The position numbers were made by a program, and so were the translations under genes. Positions 1-47,870 of a stretch of DNA of 64,000 nucleotides are shown here, in pieces. Source of the stretch: Eleginops maclovinus (lineage: Eukaryota; Chordata; Actinopteri; Perciformes; Eleginopidae); the NCBI RefSeq assembly GCF_036324505.1, contig NC_086354.1, forward strand, positions 3,020,756-3,084,755, given 5' to 3'. The notes under the pieces were generated by a model. The model saw nothing but the letters and a program-made list of their open reading frames with translations, did no database searches and was not told where the DNA came from. Positions within the stretch are counted from its first letter, which is position 1. Every line of letters starts with the position of its first letter.

Positions 1-1779
1 GGGATGAGAGGAATTATATCTCATCATAAAAATAAATGTGGGGAAAAAAGAGCGGATACTGTTGCATATTGATTTGATCCTCTCTCATGTTCCTTCAGAT
101 GGTTGCAATATCCATCTGATGAAATGAAAACCTTACAGTCCTTACATATCTTCAACTGTCTTTATTTTATTTTCGATTCCTATATTTTCCAGATCTTCAG
201 CTTCCTCTTCATCCCATCATTATCACCCCCATTGTCTAAACCCGGGTGGTTTCTATTCAACTGACAGCTGCACCTCCCCCCTTAACATAAACAATATAAT
301 GATGGGCTCTAACCACAAAATACTGTAGGTATTTATATAATCTTGTGCACATATTGATAAATGTTCTTTACATAAAAAAATCTCTCCGGATTTAAGGGTT
401 ATCTGAAAACAAAAGTGCAGTAGTACAAGGCAACATTTGTCTGTGGGAGTATTAAGGATCGGAACACTACAGAGGTCAGGTTTACCAGGTGAACACTCAG
501 GATAGACAGTAGTATCAGTATGGTGATAAGTCGTGTATCAGGCACTCAATACTTCATTGGTGAGGAAAAGATTGAAACAGACACAGAAGTAATCAGAAAC
601 GTGTAGCTCTAAAATAGATAGAAGAGATCCAACATTAGCAGCTATACAGAAAAAGAAGCTCCAGTGTATTTCTACAGTTTTGAGAGGCATTTGTCAGGAA
701 AGTCTACACCTGAGGTGTCCAAACTATGGCCCGGTTAAAGTATAATGGAATATGGGCCCCTCCTGAAACTTGTGCAGGTCTTATATTGTACTTCTCAAAT
801 ATAAATGTTAAGATATATTACATAGTAGTATTCATCTGTTAATAAGTCCAACTTTTTAAATAAATTCAGTCAATTAAAGATGGAAACATTTTCTAACAAA
901 TCTTATTTGATAAAAAGAAAACCCCATAACTTATTTACATAAAAGCTTAAAATATACCCTTCATTTCCCCCCTTATTGTAAGCAATCTGAGGCTTCTGAT
1001 CTAAGGGATGAGCTGCAACACTTTTTAACAAATTAAATGAAACCCTACGGAGAGCTGTTAATTTTTCCTTAAAGGATAGTCAACTATCAGGCATTTTGCT
1101 AACTTATAACTGAACCTATAAGACAATTTACCTCACCTCTAGTGAGGGGCCCAGCCCTTTGTATGATTTCTGTATGTGACACCCCTTGCTCTACACGATT
1201 AATGAAGTCATTTGATGATGAGTCAAAATGATGTGTTCTAGTGTAATTGTGTTGAATGTATTTTTAGGGAGAACCTTAAAATGAAGGACATGTTTTCCCA
1301 CCAACGTACAATAGATATTAGAAAGGGTTTGGATTAACAACAGTATGCAGAGGGTTAACAAGGAGAATTGGTATTTACCACTAAGTTTCTGGTATCTTGA
1401 CATTGAGAATGTATATTGTTTCCAATGCAATTAAACATTCATACATCAGGAAGTATGAGAGGAAGGGGTTTCTGCAATCAAATAGATAACATATGCTCAG
1501 TAGAAATGCAGAGAACCACAGGAGAGACCAAAACTGGAGGGGACGCTGGGATGTGCTTGGTGTGAAGACCAGTGTGTGTGTGTTTGTGCGTGCGTGCGTG
1601 CTAGGTGTGTACAGTATGTGAGAGCGACAGCCGGATAATCCATTGGCACTTTCCTTTAATCTCTAATCCGTTGTCTATCATTTCTATTGTCTGATACGGT
1701 ACTTATGCTCTAATGAGAACTATGATCCTATTTCTCTATCTGTCCCCAAAGACTGGCTTTGACCTTCACTATGAATTCA

Positions 1780-1919
<140 letters not shown>

Positions 1920-3013
1920 AGTATAAAACACATGCGCTTTAAAAAAAAAAATTGTTTATTGACGGCATATTGAGAAAACATCAGGAAACGACAGATGTTG
2001 TGCTAAAAGTGTTGAGAGTTTTTCCCCAGAAGGTGTGTGTGTGTGTGTGTGTGAGGTAGTGTTTTGGGTCTGCCCCTATTTGACCCTCTGTGTGTGTACC
2101 ATGGTGATGAGCGTAGGACGGGGTCGGGTAGGTTTCTTTGATAGTCTCTGTGGAGCATATAACTAGCACCAACTGCACAATAACCTCAATACAATGTCAC
2201 AAACAAATAAAGAACAGATTCTTTCTGACATCTTGACAAAGTAAGGCATACGATGAGGGTATGGGGGGGCAGTCGGGGCTGACATGCATCAGGGAAGCTG
2301 CAAGATGAAACTGCCTTTATCTCTTTTTTCGTTTAATGTTTACTTCAGATCGGCATTAAAAGAGTGTTGGTCAATGCACAATTACTGGCAACAACATTAA
2401 GACTTCGGTTCTGCTCTATAATGAATTGTGAATTGCATTAACCCTTAAATGGTTTCTGTATTCTGGGGGTCATGTGACAGGTAGGGTGACCAGGTGTCCT
2501 GCTTTGTGCGGGACTGCACATCATTGTTTTCATTTGTCCCACACCAATAGCTGTTGTCCTGCATTTGACGTGGCTTTTATCCAAATGTGTTTAGAAAAGG
2601 AGAGAGGACTTTCACCATTAGCTGTGTCAGATGTCAATCAACAGAGAAATGTATGAACTTATGCGTGTAGACCTGGAGGGCGACTCCCAGATAGTTTTTT
2701 TATTTTCAATTGCGCACATAGGTGACTAAATTTTGAAGCGGTTCTTCCCCAAAACTCACAAGAAACGCCTGGATAGACATTATATCAATCTAAACTAGCT
2801 CTTAGCAATGCAGTAACATGTATTGGGGCTGTGGGGGGGAAAGGCATTAAGTAGGTGAACTTTATAGAATGAGAAACACTGAAGGGGGGATGGGTCAGGT
2901 AATCAGGTCATGTGACTTCATGTCAACATCTAGAAATATACTCAAATCAAAATTTAAATAGCAGCATAGGTTGACAAAGAGGATAATGTTCTCTTATTCC
3001 TTTATTAGATATT

Positions 3014-3029
3014 GGGGGGGGGGGGGGGG
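3014..3029 (+). repeat. G16 homopolymer
   Basis: Sixteen consecutive G in an otherwise AT-rich intron. It could form a G-quadruplex or be a slippage-prone site. Confidence 0.9.
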
Positions 3030-3400
3030 TTGATTCAGATATCATTTTTTTTCAAAGATGATTTTATATGAAATGTTGCAAAAGAACAGTATTACATTTC
3101 CCAACTTTGATGATCAGAATGTCTGTATCCTGGAGGATACATTTCCCAGATAAAGGTATGAAACATCAAATATTGAAATGATTTACCCTTTCAGTGCCAG
3201 GTGAATCATACTGATGGAGTTAAACAAGGATGTAGAGTTTGTAAGCCTTCAGCTGTGTGAGGTGAGAACAGTGTTAAAGCCCGGTGTCTGCTCTCAGATA
3301 ACACAGCAAGCATCACTTCCTGTCTGCTGTCCCCCCCCACCCCCGAGGACTTCTTCAGAATGACATCTCCCCTCTCTTCTGTGTGTTTGTCTGTTGGCAG

Positions 3401-37055
<33,655 letters not shown>

Positions 37056-40000
37056 TTGAAATTGTAATTCAGCAGTATGCAAATGGGTGTTTGGTGAATA
37101 TGACCATTTGACCACAAAACAGCCCCACAACTCTTCAGCTTCCAATTCTACAAACCTTTGGTTCTACCAGGAGCGTTTATTGGAAGCAATGCTCTCTTTC
37201 TCCACGAGGTCCCACAAACACATTCACAGCTGAAGCACGGGAACACCTGGGGTAAAGGCATTACGTGCAGGTGATGAAACCACAAGATAACTTCTCTGTC
37301 TTTCTCTTTTTTAGAAAAATGTGTATTCCATACTCAAAGGGCTATTAAAACTTAGTTAGCAATGCCAACGTAAATACTGATAGTGTAGATCCAGCGAGTA
37401 ATGTTAAACGTTATTTTTTATAACTGAGGCTGAGTCATGCAGGACACTCTGTTGACACGACAGACTGTCTGAATGAAGTAGAATAGAACAGTAAAAGTAG
37501 CCAGATGATTTGATGGTGCTGGTCTTTGTTTTAAAAGGCACTACTTCAAACTGTTTTGTTCGTAGTGAAATATCTTTGTGGCGTGTGATGATGCATCCAA
37601 TACAGAGAGTTAGGGAATGTCAGGTCATTTGAGCAATAGATCACTGTAGATTTCACAGTTGGTGAAATAAATGCTCATTTTCGACTGTTTCCATCCCTGA
37701 AAACCTGAAAAACCAAGAGTTACACACATACGGAATTAGCAAAAAAAAAGATCAGGTCATAGAGTTTAAACTTACTGACGACTATTTGCTTATACTGAAT
37801 CAGTTAAAGTTATTTTGAAAAGGTTAAGCGCATAAACTATTTATTAAGGTCTTTAAGATTGCCTTCTCAGCTTTGGTACGAACATATGTACTTGAACCTG
37901 TGAAGAAACACTGAGTGTAACTTCCTTTGTACAGATGTTGGTTACCTGCAGAACATGCTGAGATGTCTGGATTTTAATGTTAAATTCATTAGGATTTTTC
38001 TTTATGATCACTTGAAATATGACTGTATAGCTATGGAAATGTGTTCATGAAAAATAACTAGTTTTATTGTTGGTCCGTGTCATTGTTAGCTTGTGATGTG
38101 TCAGACAGTGTTATCCAGAGCAACTGAATACAATGTAGCTTAACCAGAAGCATTCGAACCTCAGCCCAGGTGTGTCTAAGTCATTCTATTGTCAATGCTA
38201 ATTTTCCAGAGCTTCCACAGGTTCTTCCTGAGCTGCTCCATCAGCTGCAGCACCACCTTCAGTATCACAGTGCTTAGCAACAGTATCATATTAAAATCCC
38301 CTTACTACAAAATATATTATTTGGGTGGTAAAATAAACATATAGATTGTAGCCTAAGAATGTTATCAGTAGCAATTTGTGTTATATTTTAATATTATTTA
38401 TTTATTTAGTTTGAGTTGAATCAGAAAGTTAAACCAAGGAGATTTGCCATGATATCCTCCAGCCAATCACAGAGCTGCTATCAAAAAGGATAGTTCCTCT
38501 ATTCTGCTACTGCCTCCCCTGACCTCCCCTCAAATACATTACACCATGATGGGGTCTAATGTAATTGATGATATTGTTGTATACATGACAATAAATAACA
38601 TTTATTCACTGGTAATGAAGTTTTCTCTGATTGAAATTAGTTTAACGCCATTTTTAATTGTTCTAATTTGTTTTTCTCTTTGTGTCATGCCAATCTACGG
38701 CCTGTTAGATATACTAGTAATGGAAACTTCCATGTGTCAAACATGAAAAGTATTCACTATATGTTAGAAATGATGTCATTATGTAGGTATTCTGAGCACA
38801 CACGTTTTGATCGGCAGTAGTCAGGCTGTGGTCTGTGAGCCGCTCAGACAGATAGCTTTACGCGGCACACTGGGTCCTGATGCTCATGCCTACACATTGC
38901 ATCCTCTGATTCTAGAATGTATGTGTCATCATTGGGGTGAAAAGGCTCACTCTAACATTGACAGAGAGTGAGCAGTACCCAGCAGGCAGTTTGGCAGTGT
39001 AACTACATAGGTATTTTTTCCAAATATGCACACTTACAATTCACTGGGTTAAACATTGTACATTGAATTTGAATATTGCTATTATTTGTGTGACAACAAA
39101 GAAGACAAGAAACAGATCCGTGGAGCTGTGCAATATTATTATAAAACCTTATTTACGATTATTCTGACATCACATCAATGCAGTACAACTGTCCTATAGA
39201 TTGTTATTCACATCCCCATTATTAATTCATTAATGCATTAATGAATAATATGAGAGACACGGATCAGACTCTGCTTGTTGTTTTTTCCCAAGATAAAGAT
39301 GGTTTAGACAGCCTGGAAGTGGTGGATTAAAAAACTAAATAGCTTTAAGGAAGTACATTGTTGTAGTATCTTGGGAGAAGTGAAATGTGTGTAAGGATTT
39401 TAAAAAGGTTTAAAAAAGGTTCAGTGGGTCCTCATGACTTAATATCACAGAACGAGACACGTAAAATGCTTCCGAACATTCATTTAATGCTTGGGTTGAG
39501 CGTTGGACAGATCCCTGAGTGGTGAGATTATTACACAGAGTGGTATTAACAAATTTCACCAGAATATCTCATATTTTGCCAATTTTTTTATACTGAAACA
39601 CTCAAAATTATTTTTAAAAATGCCTTTGTGGACTAAGACTGAACTACATGCCACAGTAACACCCCAAGAGATGAGGGGCAACATCCAGCAGAACAAAAAT
39701 GGATTGTTGAGTTACATCAAAAGCAGCATGGCAAAGTTTCTATTATATGTATTCATTGTTTTTAAATGTCGATGGGTGAACAGATTGTAATGTAACATAC
39801 AAATTCGACATTCCTGACTTTGGACCTGTGTTCCTTGCCTAACTTCAGCAATGGAGCCAACAAACTCATGCATTCAGACCCACTATCAACAAAGTCTTCA
39901 CTGATGCTGTGTTTCTATTCCATAGATTTCCCCAACTCTCCAAACAATAGCCATTTTTCTGTGTTTTAAATGTGAAATTCATAAAACTCATTGCCTCAAC

Positions 40001-42400
40001 AAATATAGAAATCCACTAATATCCAGCGTCTCTTTACCAATTTGAGGCGACAGGACAATAATCGTTTTGGTCCCAATGGCATCTTTGGACTGACCCTGAA
40101 GTTATTCTATGGTTTGCTCACCCCAAAAATGGTCCTTCAAGGTCTTTGCCTAATGTATGTGTGGATTGTTTTGTGGCAGCGGCTGATCATTTATGAGGCG
40201 ATGCTCCAAATACAAACATTTCTGGTGGTGACGTCTTTATTTTTTGCAAAGGAAAGCACAACATTTAGGTACCAGCTCACCATTCAAATACAAAACACAA
40301 TGAAATACTGTATACATTTCCCAACTTTCCTCCTTTTATGATATCCCTGCTGAATCAGCTCTCATTAAGGCTTGATTTACTCTTCCTTCCTCTTTCATGC
40401 CCTTTATTTGGAGAAGCCTTCTTAAATGGGCACATGGAACCTGTTTATCTAAATGATAACTTAATTCATTGTAATTCATTTATACAGCCCTGGGCTTGAG
40501 TAGCTCATCAGGAAGAGTTCAGCTCATGATGCATGGTTTCTGCACATTCAAAAAAACGATGTATCTTTGAAGTCAAGGATAAGGTTGCAATATAAAAAAA
40601 AAGAAATGTTTTTCCAATTATAATTATACCATTTTCTTCACTCTTCAATCGAGGTAGAAAACAAAAACTAACAAATCTGCTCAGCCTGTCTAAATGCACT
40701 GCACTATTTCTGATTCATCCAAAAAGCACACCAGCAATCATAAAGAAATCATGCAGGAACAAACATCAGTGAATAAGAGTGTGTTCCTGCATGATTCACT
40801 GACGTGCAAATAGCTGCCCGATCTGAAACGCAGTCACACAACACACACCCATGGACTTGGTTTACCCAGAGAATATGGTTACCCTCAGTTGAGCACAAAT
40901 GATCAATTTTAAAGTTGTTTATATTTTGTATTTGTTATTATTTTAAACCCAAAGCAAAGGTATTACCACAATTGAAAGCAAACAGTGCAAACCAGATGAG
41001 AGTTTATTTCGGGCTGACATTAACCAGGTGGATTGAAACACAAATGCAAAAGATATGTGATGCTGCTATGAGTGTACTCAAACCTCGTCGCCATTACAAT
41101 CCCACGTGGTGTTAGCAGTTTGTTGCAGAAAAATAAGACTCCCCCCCTCCTTTGGAGAGCGCGTGCATGCCACTGTCAGACAGTAGCATCCTCTGCAGTC
41201 GGCTGATGGGCTGCTGTCCTAAATCCTAGATCACACACTAAATTTCCATTGTGTGTGTCTGTGTTTGTGTCCGTGTCATGGTTGCCATTGTGAATTTCTG
41301 ACCAGCTAATCAAAGCGTTGTCTGGAGAGTGTATGCAAGCATGTACACACAATAAACAGACGTATATTTTATTTGTGCTCAGATTTGTGTAATAAAGCAC
41401 ATCTCTGTCTACCGCCCACCTCCAGTCTGTTTGGTCTCAAGGCTCTGCCTCGTGTTATTGCCATGGAAACTCGGCTTAGATTGTCGGGTTGCAGCAGTGA
41501 GGAGAGCAGGAGGGCAGAGACAGAGGAGGTAAAATTAGGTAAAAAAGAAAGGGTATTGTGGATGGATGGTGGATGTTGTTGTTGTATTTTCATCTTTAAA
41601 TTCGAGGCTGTGAATGCCTTCGTCTTCACTGTCCACTCCCTCTGCCTGTCTTTTCTTGAGGCTCTGAATTCAGGTCATCACTATCTCACGTCCTCTGTAA
41701 TTTCACGTCTCTGTCCCTCCCTGTCTGTTTCGCTTCTCTTCCCCTTCCAAAAACCCCTCACGATGTCGCACTGCTTCCACACACACTCATGATGTCGCAC
41801 TGCTTCCACACAGAGCGTGGCTAAATATATGTTTAGCCTCTCTTCAAAATTCTCCCCCTCTAATGATCAAGAGTGATGCAGTTTTTTTATGGCCCAATGT
41901 TATTATAACTAGGTCTGATCACAGTCCCTCAATATGCTAATAATAGTCTCAATGGCTCTTTTGACACATCCTACTCTTCCCGCCTCCTCCTCCTCATATT
42001 CCTCCTTCGCCTCCTCTGTGAAAGTCTTCCTAATGCACCACATCCCTTTGTGGACCCTTTTGTTCCCTTCCTGTGATAGAGTGCATTGAAAGCCTTTTTT
42101 TTACAGAGTGATTTGGTTGCCATAACATGTATGATATGTAGATTTGAGCTTGGTTCCAGACCTCAGACCTGAAATGAATTAGTATGTTGTTCTCATTATT
42201 GAGGCGTGATTAACAGAAGGGATGCCAGCCTAACCTCCTACACAGCATCTTCACTTTGTGGTACAATAATTTAATACAACCCATCAATTCAGCGTTCAAA
42301 AATGGTGTTGATTCAGGACAAAAAACTGCTGAGCTGAGAATACATCCTACACATGGTCAGTGATGTAACCTGGGGTCATTGGTTGTTTCGGGTCTTTCAA
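37056..42400. other. Downstream region of the kcnh6-like gene
   Basis: AT-rich; presumably the 3' UTR at its start. No protein homology, tRNA or clear transposon seen. A short duplicated tacacatg/cacacactcatgatgtcgca motif occurs at 41760-41812. Confidence 0.55.
37666..37671 (+). terminator. Candidate poly(A) signal of the kcnh6-like gene
   Basis: This is the first canonical AATAAA I noticed downstream of the stop codon, about 610 bases after it. A second lies at 38332-38337. It is a hexamer match only. Confidence 0.3.
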
Positions 42401-43070
42401 CATGATACACCCTCACCCAGGCGTTCCAGCCGAAGTTGATCAGACCTCAGCTTGTGTCCAAGCATCATTAGCCAACGGATTTACCCTCTGTCCAAAAACT
42501 ACTGGTGCTTCTTCTGGTGCATTAGCCCCCTCCATACGCTCATTCCAGGGCACTGTGAGTTCCAGCAGGACCAGCTGCTTGGTGGACTATTATGTGATGA
42601 TGCTGTTGGGGCAGAGCAGTGCTGAAGTTCTCCGGGCTGGGAACTTCAGCTGCTTACCTAGATCTACTTCCTGTTGCCAATCAGTGGCGGTGGTGAGGAG
42701 ACTGGACTTGGCCCTCTGTTGAACATGAGGCTTCTCCCTGACTCTGAAGAACGTGATTGTTTTCAGCTTCTGGTGGCCCTTGATGGTGTTGATGGCTGTG
42801 GTGTTACTTAGCCAGTTGTCTTCAGCACTTCATCATGGTGCTAGCATTGCCGTGTGGCTTTTGGGCAACTGTTGAGGAGGTGGCCCGGGGATCCACTTCC
42901 AGAATAATGCGGGCAGGAAGGTGCCTCACTTTTGCCCAGACGTGTAGGTTTGCTGGGCTTGGTTTATGAGTCCAAGCAACAATATATCTGAGTCCAAGCA
43001 CGTGGTTTGAGCAGAAGCAAAAGTGCGAGCAGGGGCTATTTGGGTATAAAGGCTGGTTTTGGGGCATAAC
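42400..43070 (-). pseudogene. Degraded retroelement-like coding fragment
   Basis: On the minus strand a segment reads KQLVLLELTVPWNERMEGAN, a motif I associate with the C-terminal region of retroelement open frames common in fish genomes. Flanking parts (upstream to about 43070) keep a coding-like, GC-richer composition than the surroundings but with frame changes. The family assignment is tentative. Confidence 0.4.
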
Positions 43071-43375
43071 ATTAAAACATTTTTACGTAAGGTCAAGTCA
43101 TTCTCTTAAACACACTATTGAAGCTCCATAATGGTCCCCAGATTTTGCCAAAAGGACCATCATGCAACCTTAAGGCCCTCAAATGAACAGTTGTTGATCC
43201 TTGAACGCTTTAGTTGGTATGATAACCATCTTGTCACAATCTACATATTTGCTTTTACTTAGATGTACTTAATTATATTCCAAAAATATCTATCAGGCTG
43301 ATCAATGTACTATTAAACAACCCTGTCTTTGTCCTTTGTCCTTCTTTCTTAAGCACGCATATCTGTCTTCTAAAC

Positions 43376-43718
43376 CAGTGGTTCTCAATTGGTCAAGCCT
43401 CAGGACCCACTTTTTCCTTCGTCAATAAATCACGACCCACTGTTTTGAACCACTGCAGTAATATATATATATATATATATATAGCACATATTTTTTGTAT
43501 GAAATAAAAAGACAGACTTGGAGCCAATCCTGGATCACTACGTGACAGCAGTTTTCAAAAACGTTTCTGGTCTCCGACATTTCCAGCCAAACTGCTACTG
43601 CACACGTAGCATTAGAAATTTCGGCCTTTAAAATAAAAGTTTGACTTTTTTCCGTGATTTCTTTACTCAACTTTTTTATTTTTTATTGCATAACTAACCC
43701 ACCACTTGAGAACCACTT
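43376..43718. mobile_element. hAT/Charlie-type MITE, copy 1
   Basis: It begins cagtggttctcaa and ends ttgagaaccactt, the classic hAT terminal inverted repeat. It is flanked by a perfect 8-bp duplication ttctaaac (43368-43375, 43719-43726). It contains a (TA)n run at 43459-43483. Internal blocks (hyphenated aggcctcaggaccc/acttttattttgaag) are shared, inverted, with 55253-55447. Confidence 0.9.
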
Positions 43719-44500
43719 TTCTAAACCTTTCCATTATTTTGACAGTTCTCTTATATAATCAGAATCCCATCCAGGTGCTAGGGAAACAAAGGGAAAAGGA
43801 ACAAAGACACTGAGACGGACAGATTTGATATCAAACTTTTATTTTGTTACAGAGATACCACTGGAAAAGAGAAACTTAAGGATGTCTGTCATTATCATTA
43901 CACTGTCACTTTTGTACATGTCAAATGTAACAGCCCTCAACAATGTGGTACACTAACGTCACCCCAGTTCAGATGCAAAGCAGTACTTCAGGTTGTTTTT
44001 AAAAAAAAAGTCACATCTTTCCATTCTTTGGAATAGGACTGTTGGCTCATGTGTGTCTTTAGAATCACAACGGGATGATTTATGGTTTCAAATGGATCAC
44101 AAAATCTGGTGTCCTCTGTCTGTCCTTAACGGGACATTGTCTCCCTTTAAAGTTCTACAATACAGTAAGGGTCAATGTGGGTTGTAATAAGCTGCATGTA
44201 CAAATGTACTAGTATTGGATATTGTGTAAAGCCAACAATGAAAAACATGTACTGTACAACTGATTAAATTATAAAAGAGTCATTGAGAGGAAAACACACA
44301 GATACTGATGCCAATAATACTCAGAGAATATTAGTGTAATGACTTTTCGTCTCGCATTTTTACCATACGGTTTTAGTCATTCTGATGTTTTCCATTAATC
44401 TGTCTTCATTAATCCGGCTGATAGCTGCAGAGAACATCGACACAAATATGTCCACCATTTTCTTATTTCTGAGTCAATGGTTCCTACAGCCATCAGCATT

Positions 44501-44622
<122 letters not shown>

Positions 44623-45434
44623 TGTTACAAGATATTCACATTAAAATGACTTTTTTACATCCACTTCCTTTTAACACGTTAGAAGTCTTAAGTGTACCAA
44701 ACAGATGTAAGGCCTGGGATACAGTTAAATTGTAATTACAGTAACACTTCTGTCTTCTCGTCGACTGAACAAGGGACACAAATCTGTCCAGTTTGAGAAT
44801 GGATGGACTTGTGGTGGATTGGCTGAAAAATGTCTGTTTCCACCGAGTTACCATCCAAAACATCACACTGGGCTCACAAACAGGATATACTGATGAGTAT
44901 AAAGATACAAATGTCTATGTACAGCATCATCATTAGAAACAGCTAGTAGCTCATGTCAACTGAAAATAAATGTTATAGAAAAAAGACAACATCAAACCTA
45001 AACATACTTCAAGAATCCAGTAAGAATCAGTTCTGTATCATATTCTGTAACCTTTCATTTTGAATCCATGACATTATGTATACGAGCGCTGTTTTACATT
45101 CCAGTAGCATGGTAACAGTCCACTGTCTTGATCATGGTAAGACACAGTGCCACATCGTGGGAAATACACATTTCTGCTTTCTTTCCTGAACTGTTCAAGT
45201 GTATAATTCATACAAAAAAGCATCTTGTCATGTACAGAGTGACGTATTCTACTATAGATGTGTTGCTTGGTGTATTTTTCAACCCCAGACAGAGCCAAGC
45301 TAGCATCTTTCAGCCTGTAAACTAAGCTAGGCTATCCACAATCTGACTCCCATGACATTAATGATAATGTCTGCTCATATTGCTCTTTGAAAGAAAGAAA
45401 ATACAAGTATTTTCCCAAATGTGTAACTTTTCCT

Positions 45435-45949
45435 TAATAGAGTGGTGCAGGAGTCCTAAATATCAGAAATTAGTTAGCGTTTTACCACTTTCTGTTACCT
45501 TATCTTAAAATCTAAACATTGTTGAACGTGTGTTTGGTTAGGGGCCTGAAATAACACCTTCGGCTACCAAAAGCTAAATATATTTCAAAACTTTTACTAT
45601 GGATTAAAATATGTAAGAGACACCACCAGTTGCTTCTATGTGTTATAAAAGCAGCTGTTGCTAACATATGACTAAATGACATTACATTTCACTTTCTTTA
45701 TAGGCTAACGTTAGCTTTTTATATCTGGCTATTGCATTACACTTCATAAATCATTATGTGGTATTAATATGTGGAAATTATCCTGCTGAAAAAAGCATTT
45801 CAGCAGGATAAATGTGTGTTTTCCCACCGAACCTACTTGCTGCAATATTCCAAATCCAAAAGGCTAAATCCCATTGCTTTTTGTTGTTAGCATGACGCTA
45901 ACTTCCGGGAAGGACTACAAAAATAGATCATCACTGCACCACTCTATTA
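45435..45949. mobile_element. GTGGTGCAGG-family MITE, complete copy
   Basis: 515 bp bounded by a perfect 16-bp inverted repeat (taatagagtggtgcag / ctgcaccactctatta). It has no coding capacity. The outermost TA or TAA may be target duplication. Same family as 15588, 19863 and 47871. Confidence 0.85.
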
Positions 45950-47870
45950 TATATTTGTTCACATAAACAGTATGATCAACTGCCATCAAAATGCTTCTTG
46001 TGTATCAGTGGGCTGATCTGTCCTGCTTTATTCATTCCCTTGCAGCAGAAAATGTCAATAATGTTAGTTGTCTGGATCCTTAAGCAACAGATGCAGAATA
46101 TTTTCAACATGGCTGCCAGTATGAGAGTTCCTTCTTGGCTGGCAAAAGGACTAGCTGTAAGGTAGATCGGCCATGCACTCGTATTAGTGCAGATGGTTGC
46201 CATGGCAATTAGTAACATATTTGACAAGCAGATATAAAAAAGTCTCTTTTACGTACACTAATCAAAAATATCTGAATATATATATTTATATATATATATG
46301 TTTATATCATATCAATAGAGATTCAATAAAAGAAAAAGACAAAAATAAGTGGTCATTACAAATATGACGTAAATATTATCCGTGGATCATTCACAGTCCG
46401 TCTGATTCATATTTTTATAACAAACTTTCATCCGCTGGTTGAATCTATAAACATGTGTTGTAACAATAGGTAGTATGAGGGCTAGCTATATAGCTGCTAG
46501 CATAACAAACAACACCAACCACTTTGTACGCAAGTGAGCTAATAAAGTGGTACTCACATTATATTTCCCAAACTAAAGACTCACACTTTTCATAAATCAT
46601 TTCATATAATAGTATTAAGGGAGGAATTGAAATTTGAGTGTTAAGGCTGCTTGAGAGTTCCCGGGTTTACAAGATGAAGTTAATAATGCAGCTAGCTAAG
46701 CGCATCGTTAGCTCAGCGCATCATTAGCCTAGCCCATCATTAGAAGACCTTCAGCGATAGATACCAGAATTTCATTAAATATGCATTTCTGTTTTAGCAA
46801 ATTAAATAGAGGGAGATTGCAGATGAACCAAGTCAGGCGCAGGAACAGTCTTCCAGTAAAGTGCTGGTTCTCCGACAGTGTAATCAGTTCACTTGTTACT
46901 TATCACAGTTCCATTTGGGTGTCCATAATATGCTTGGACACTAAGATTAAAATGTTCCTCCTGGTACTCAGACCATATGTTAGCACACGTGCAGGACCGG
47001 ACTAGTTTATTCTCACAGGGCAATCCTCTCTGTCTTTATTCAAAACAGTTCTATTAGCGAAATCAAGGTCGTAAAATTACCAATGCAGAAACTGTGTACC
47101 AAAGTCTCTACTCATTTGGATAAATACTACAACAGAAAACTAAATATATGAATTCTCATGAGAACTACAGTAATATAGATCATTTGAGTCCAAGGATATA
47201 ACACTTAATGTCAGGTTATTCTGCCAATACTTTGATTATTGATTGATTACCTTTCTTCATCAGTCTTTCAAAATGCTGTATATAGCATATCTTACAAAGC
47301 TCCTCAAAAATCCCTCTTAAATAAATAGTGTCCATCAAAACATAAAGTATGTCTTTGTTGTTCTGGCTAAAAGCTCATGAAAGTATACTCAAAGGTACAG
47401 TTTTGAAACTGAGATATTCACTTTAAATATTTCTACTGCATACACGTAACTGAAATCATAATCCACTGACATGCTTTCTTGAAATTAGAGTTTGAATACA
47501 AAGAACAATCCACAACATCTATCATATCAAAATATATTTCTCTATCTCTGACACAATACAAAGGGGATAACGCATCAATGCGTGTTATTATTTCTTTTTC
47601 AGGGAGTGATTCATCACAGTATTAAACATGTTGTGAAAAGGAACAGGCCTCGTCTACAAAATGTATGGACTGATTTGTATGTAAAAATAATCAGCTCTAA
47701 TGTGAGTATTCTGTTCCTTACATTCCTCTGGATTGTGTTAATACTAGCACATGTTTAGGCAGGAGTAGCAGCTTTGGTTAAGGGTTGGGTATGTAGACAA
47801 TTAAAATAGTTAAATAAAGAAAAGTGAAGCCAGGTTCCTCATACATGTGCATCTACCTGTTATTTGAGTA

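Noticed and set aside
39503..40341. Open frames of 95-99 codons at 39.5-40.3 kb
   Set aside because: AT-rich composition, no homology or domain features, no splice context. Consistent with chance.
42402..42722. Plus-strand 106-codon open frame as a gene
   Set aside because: No recognisable protein features. The minus strand carries the retroelement-like motif.
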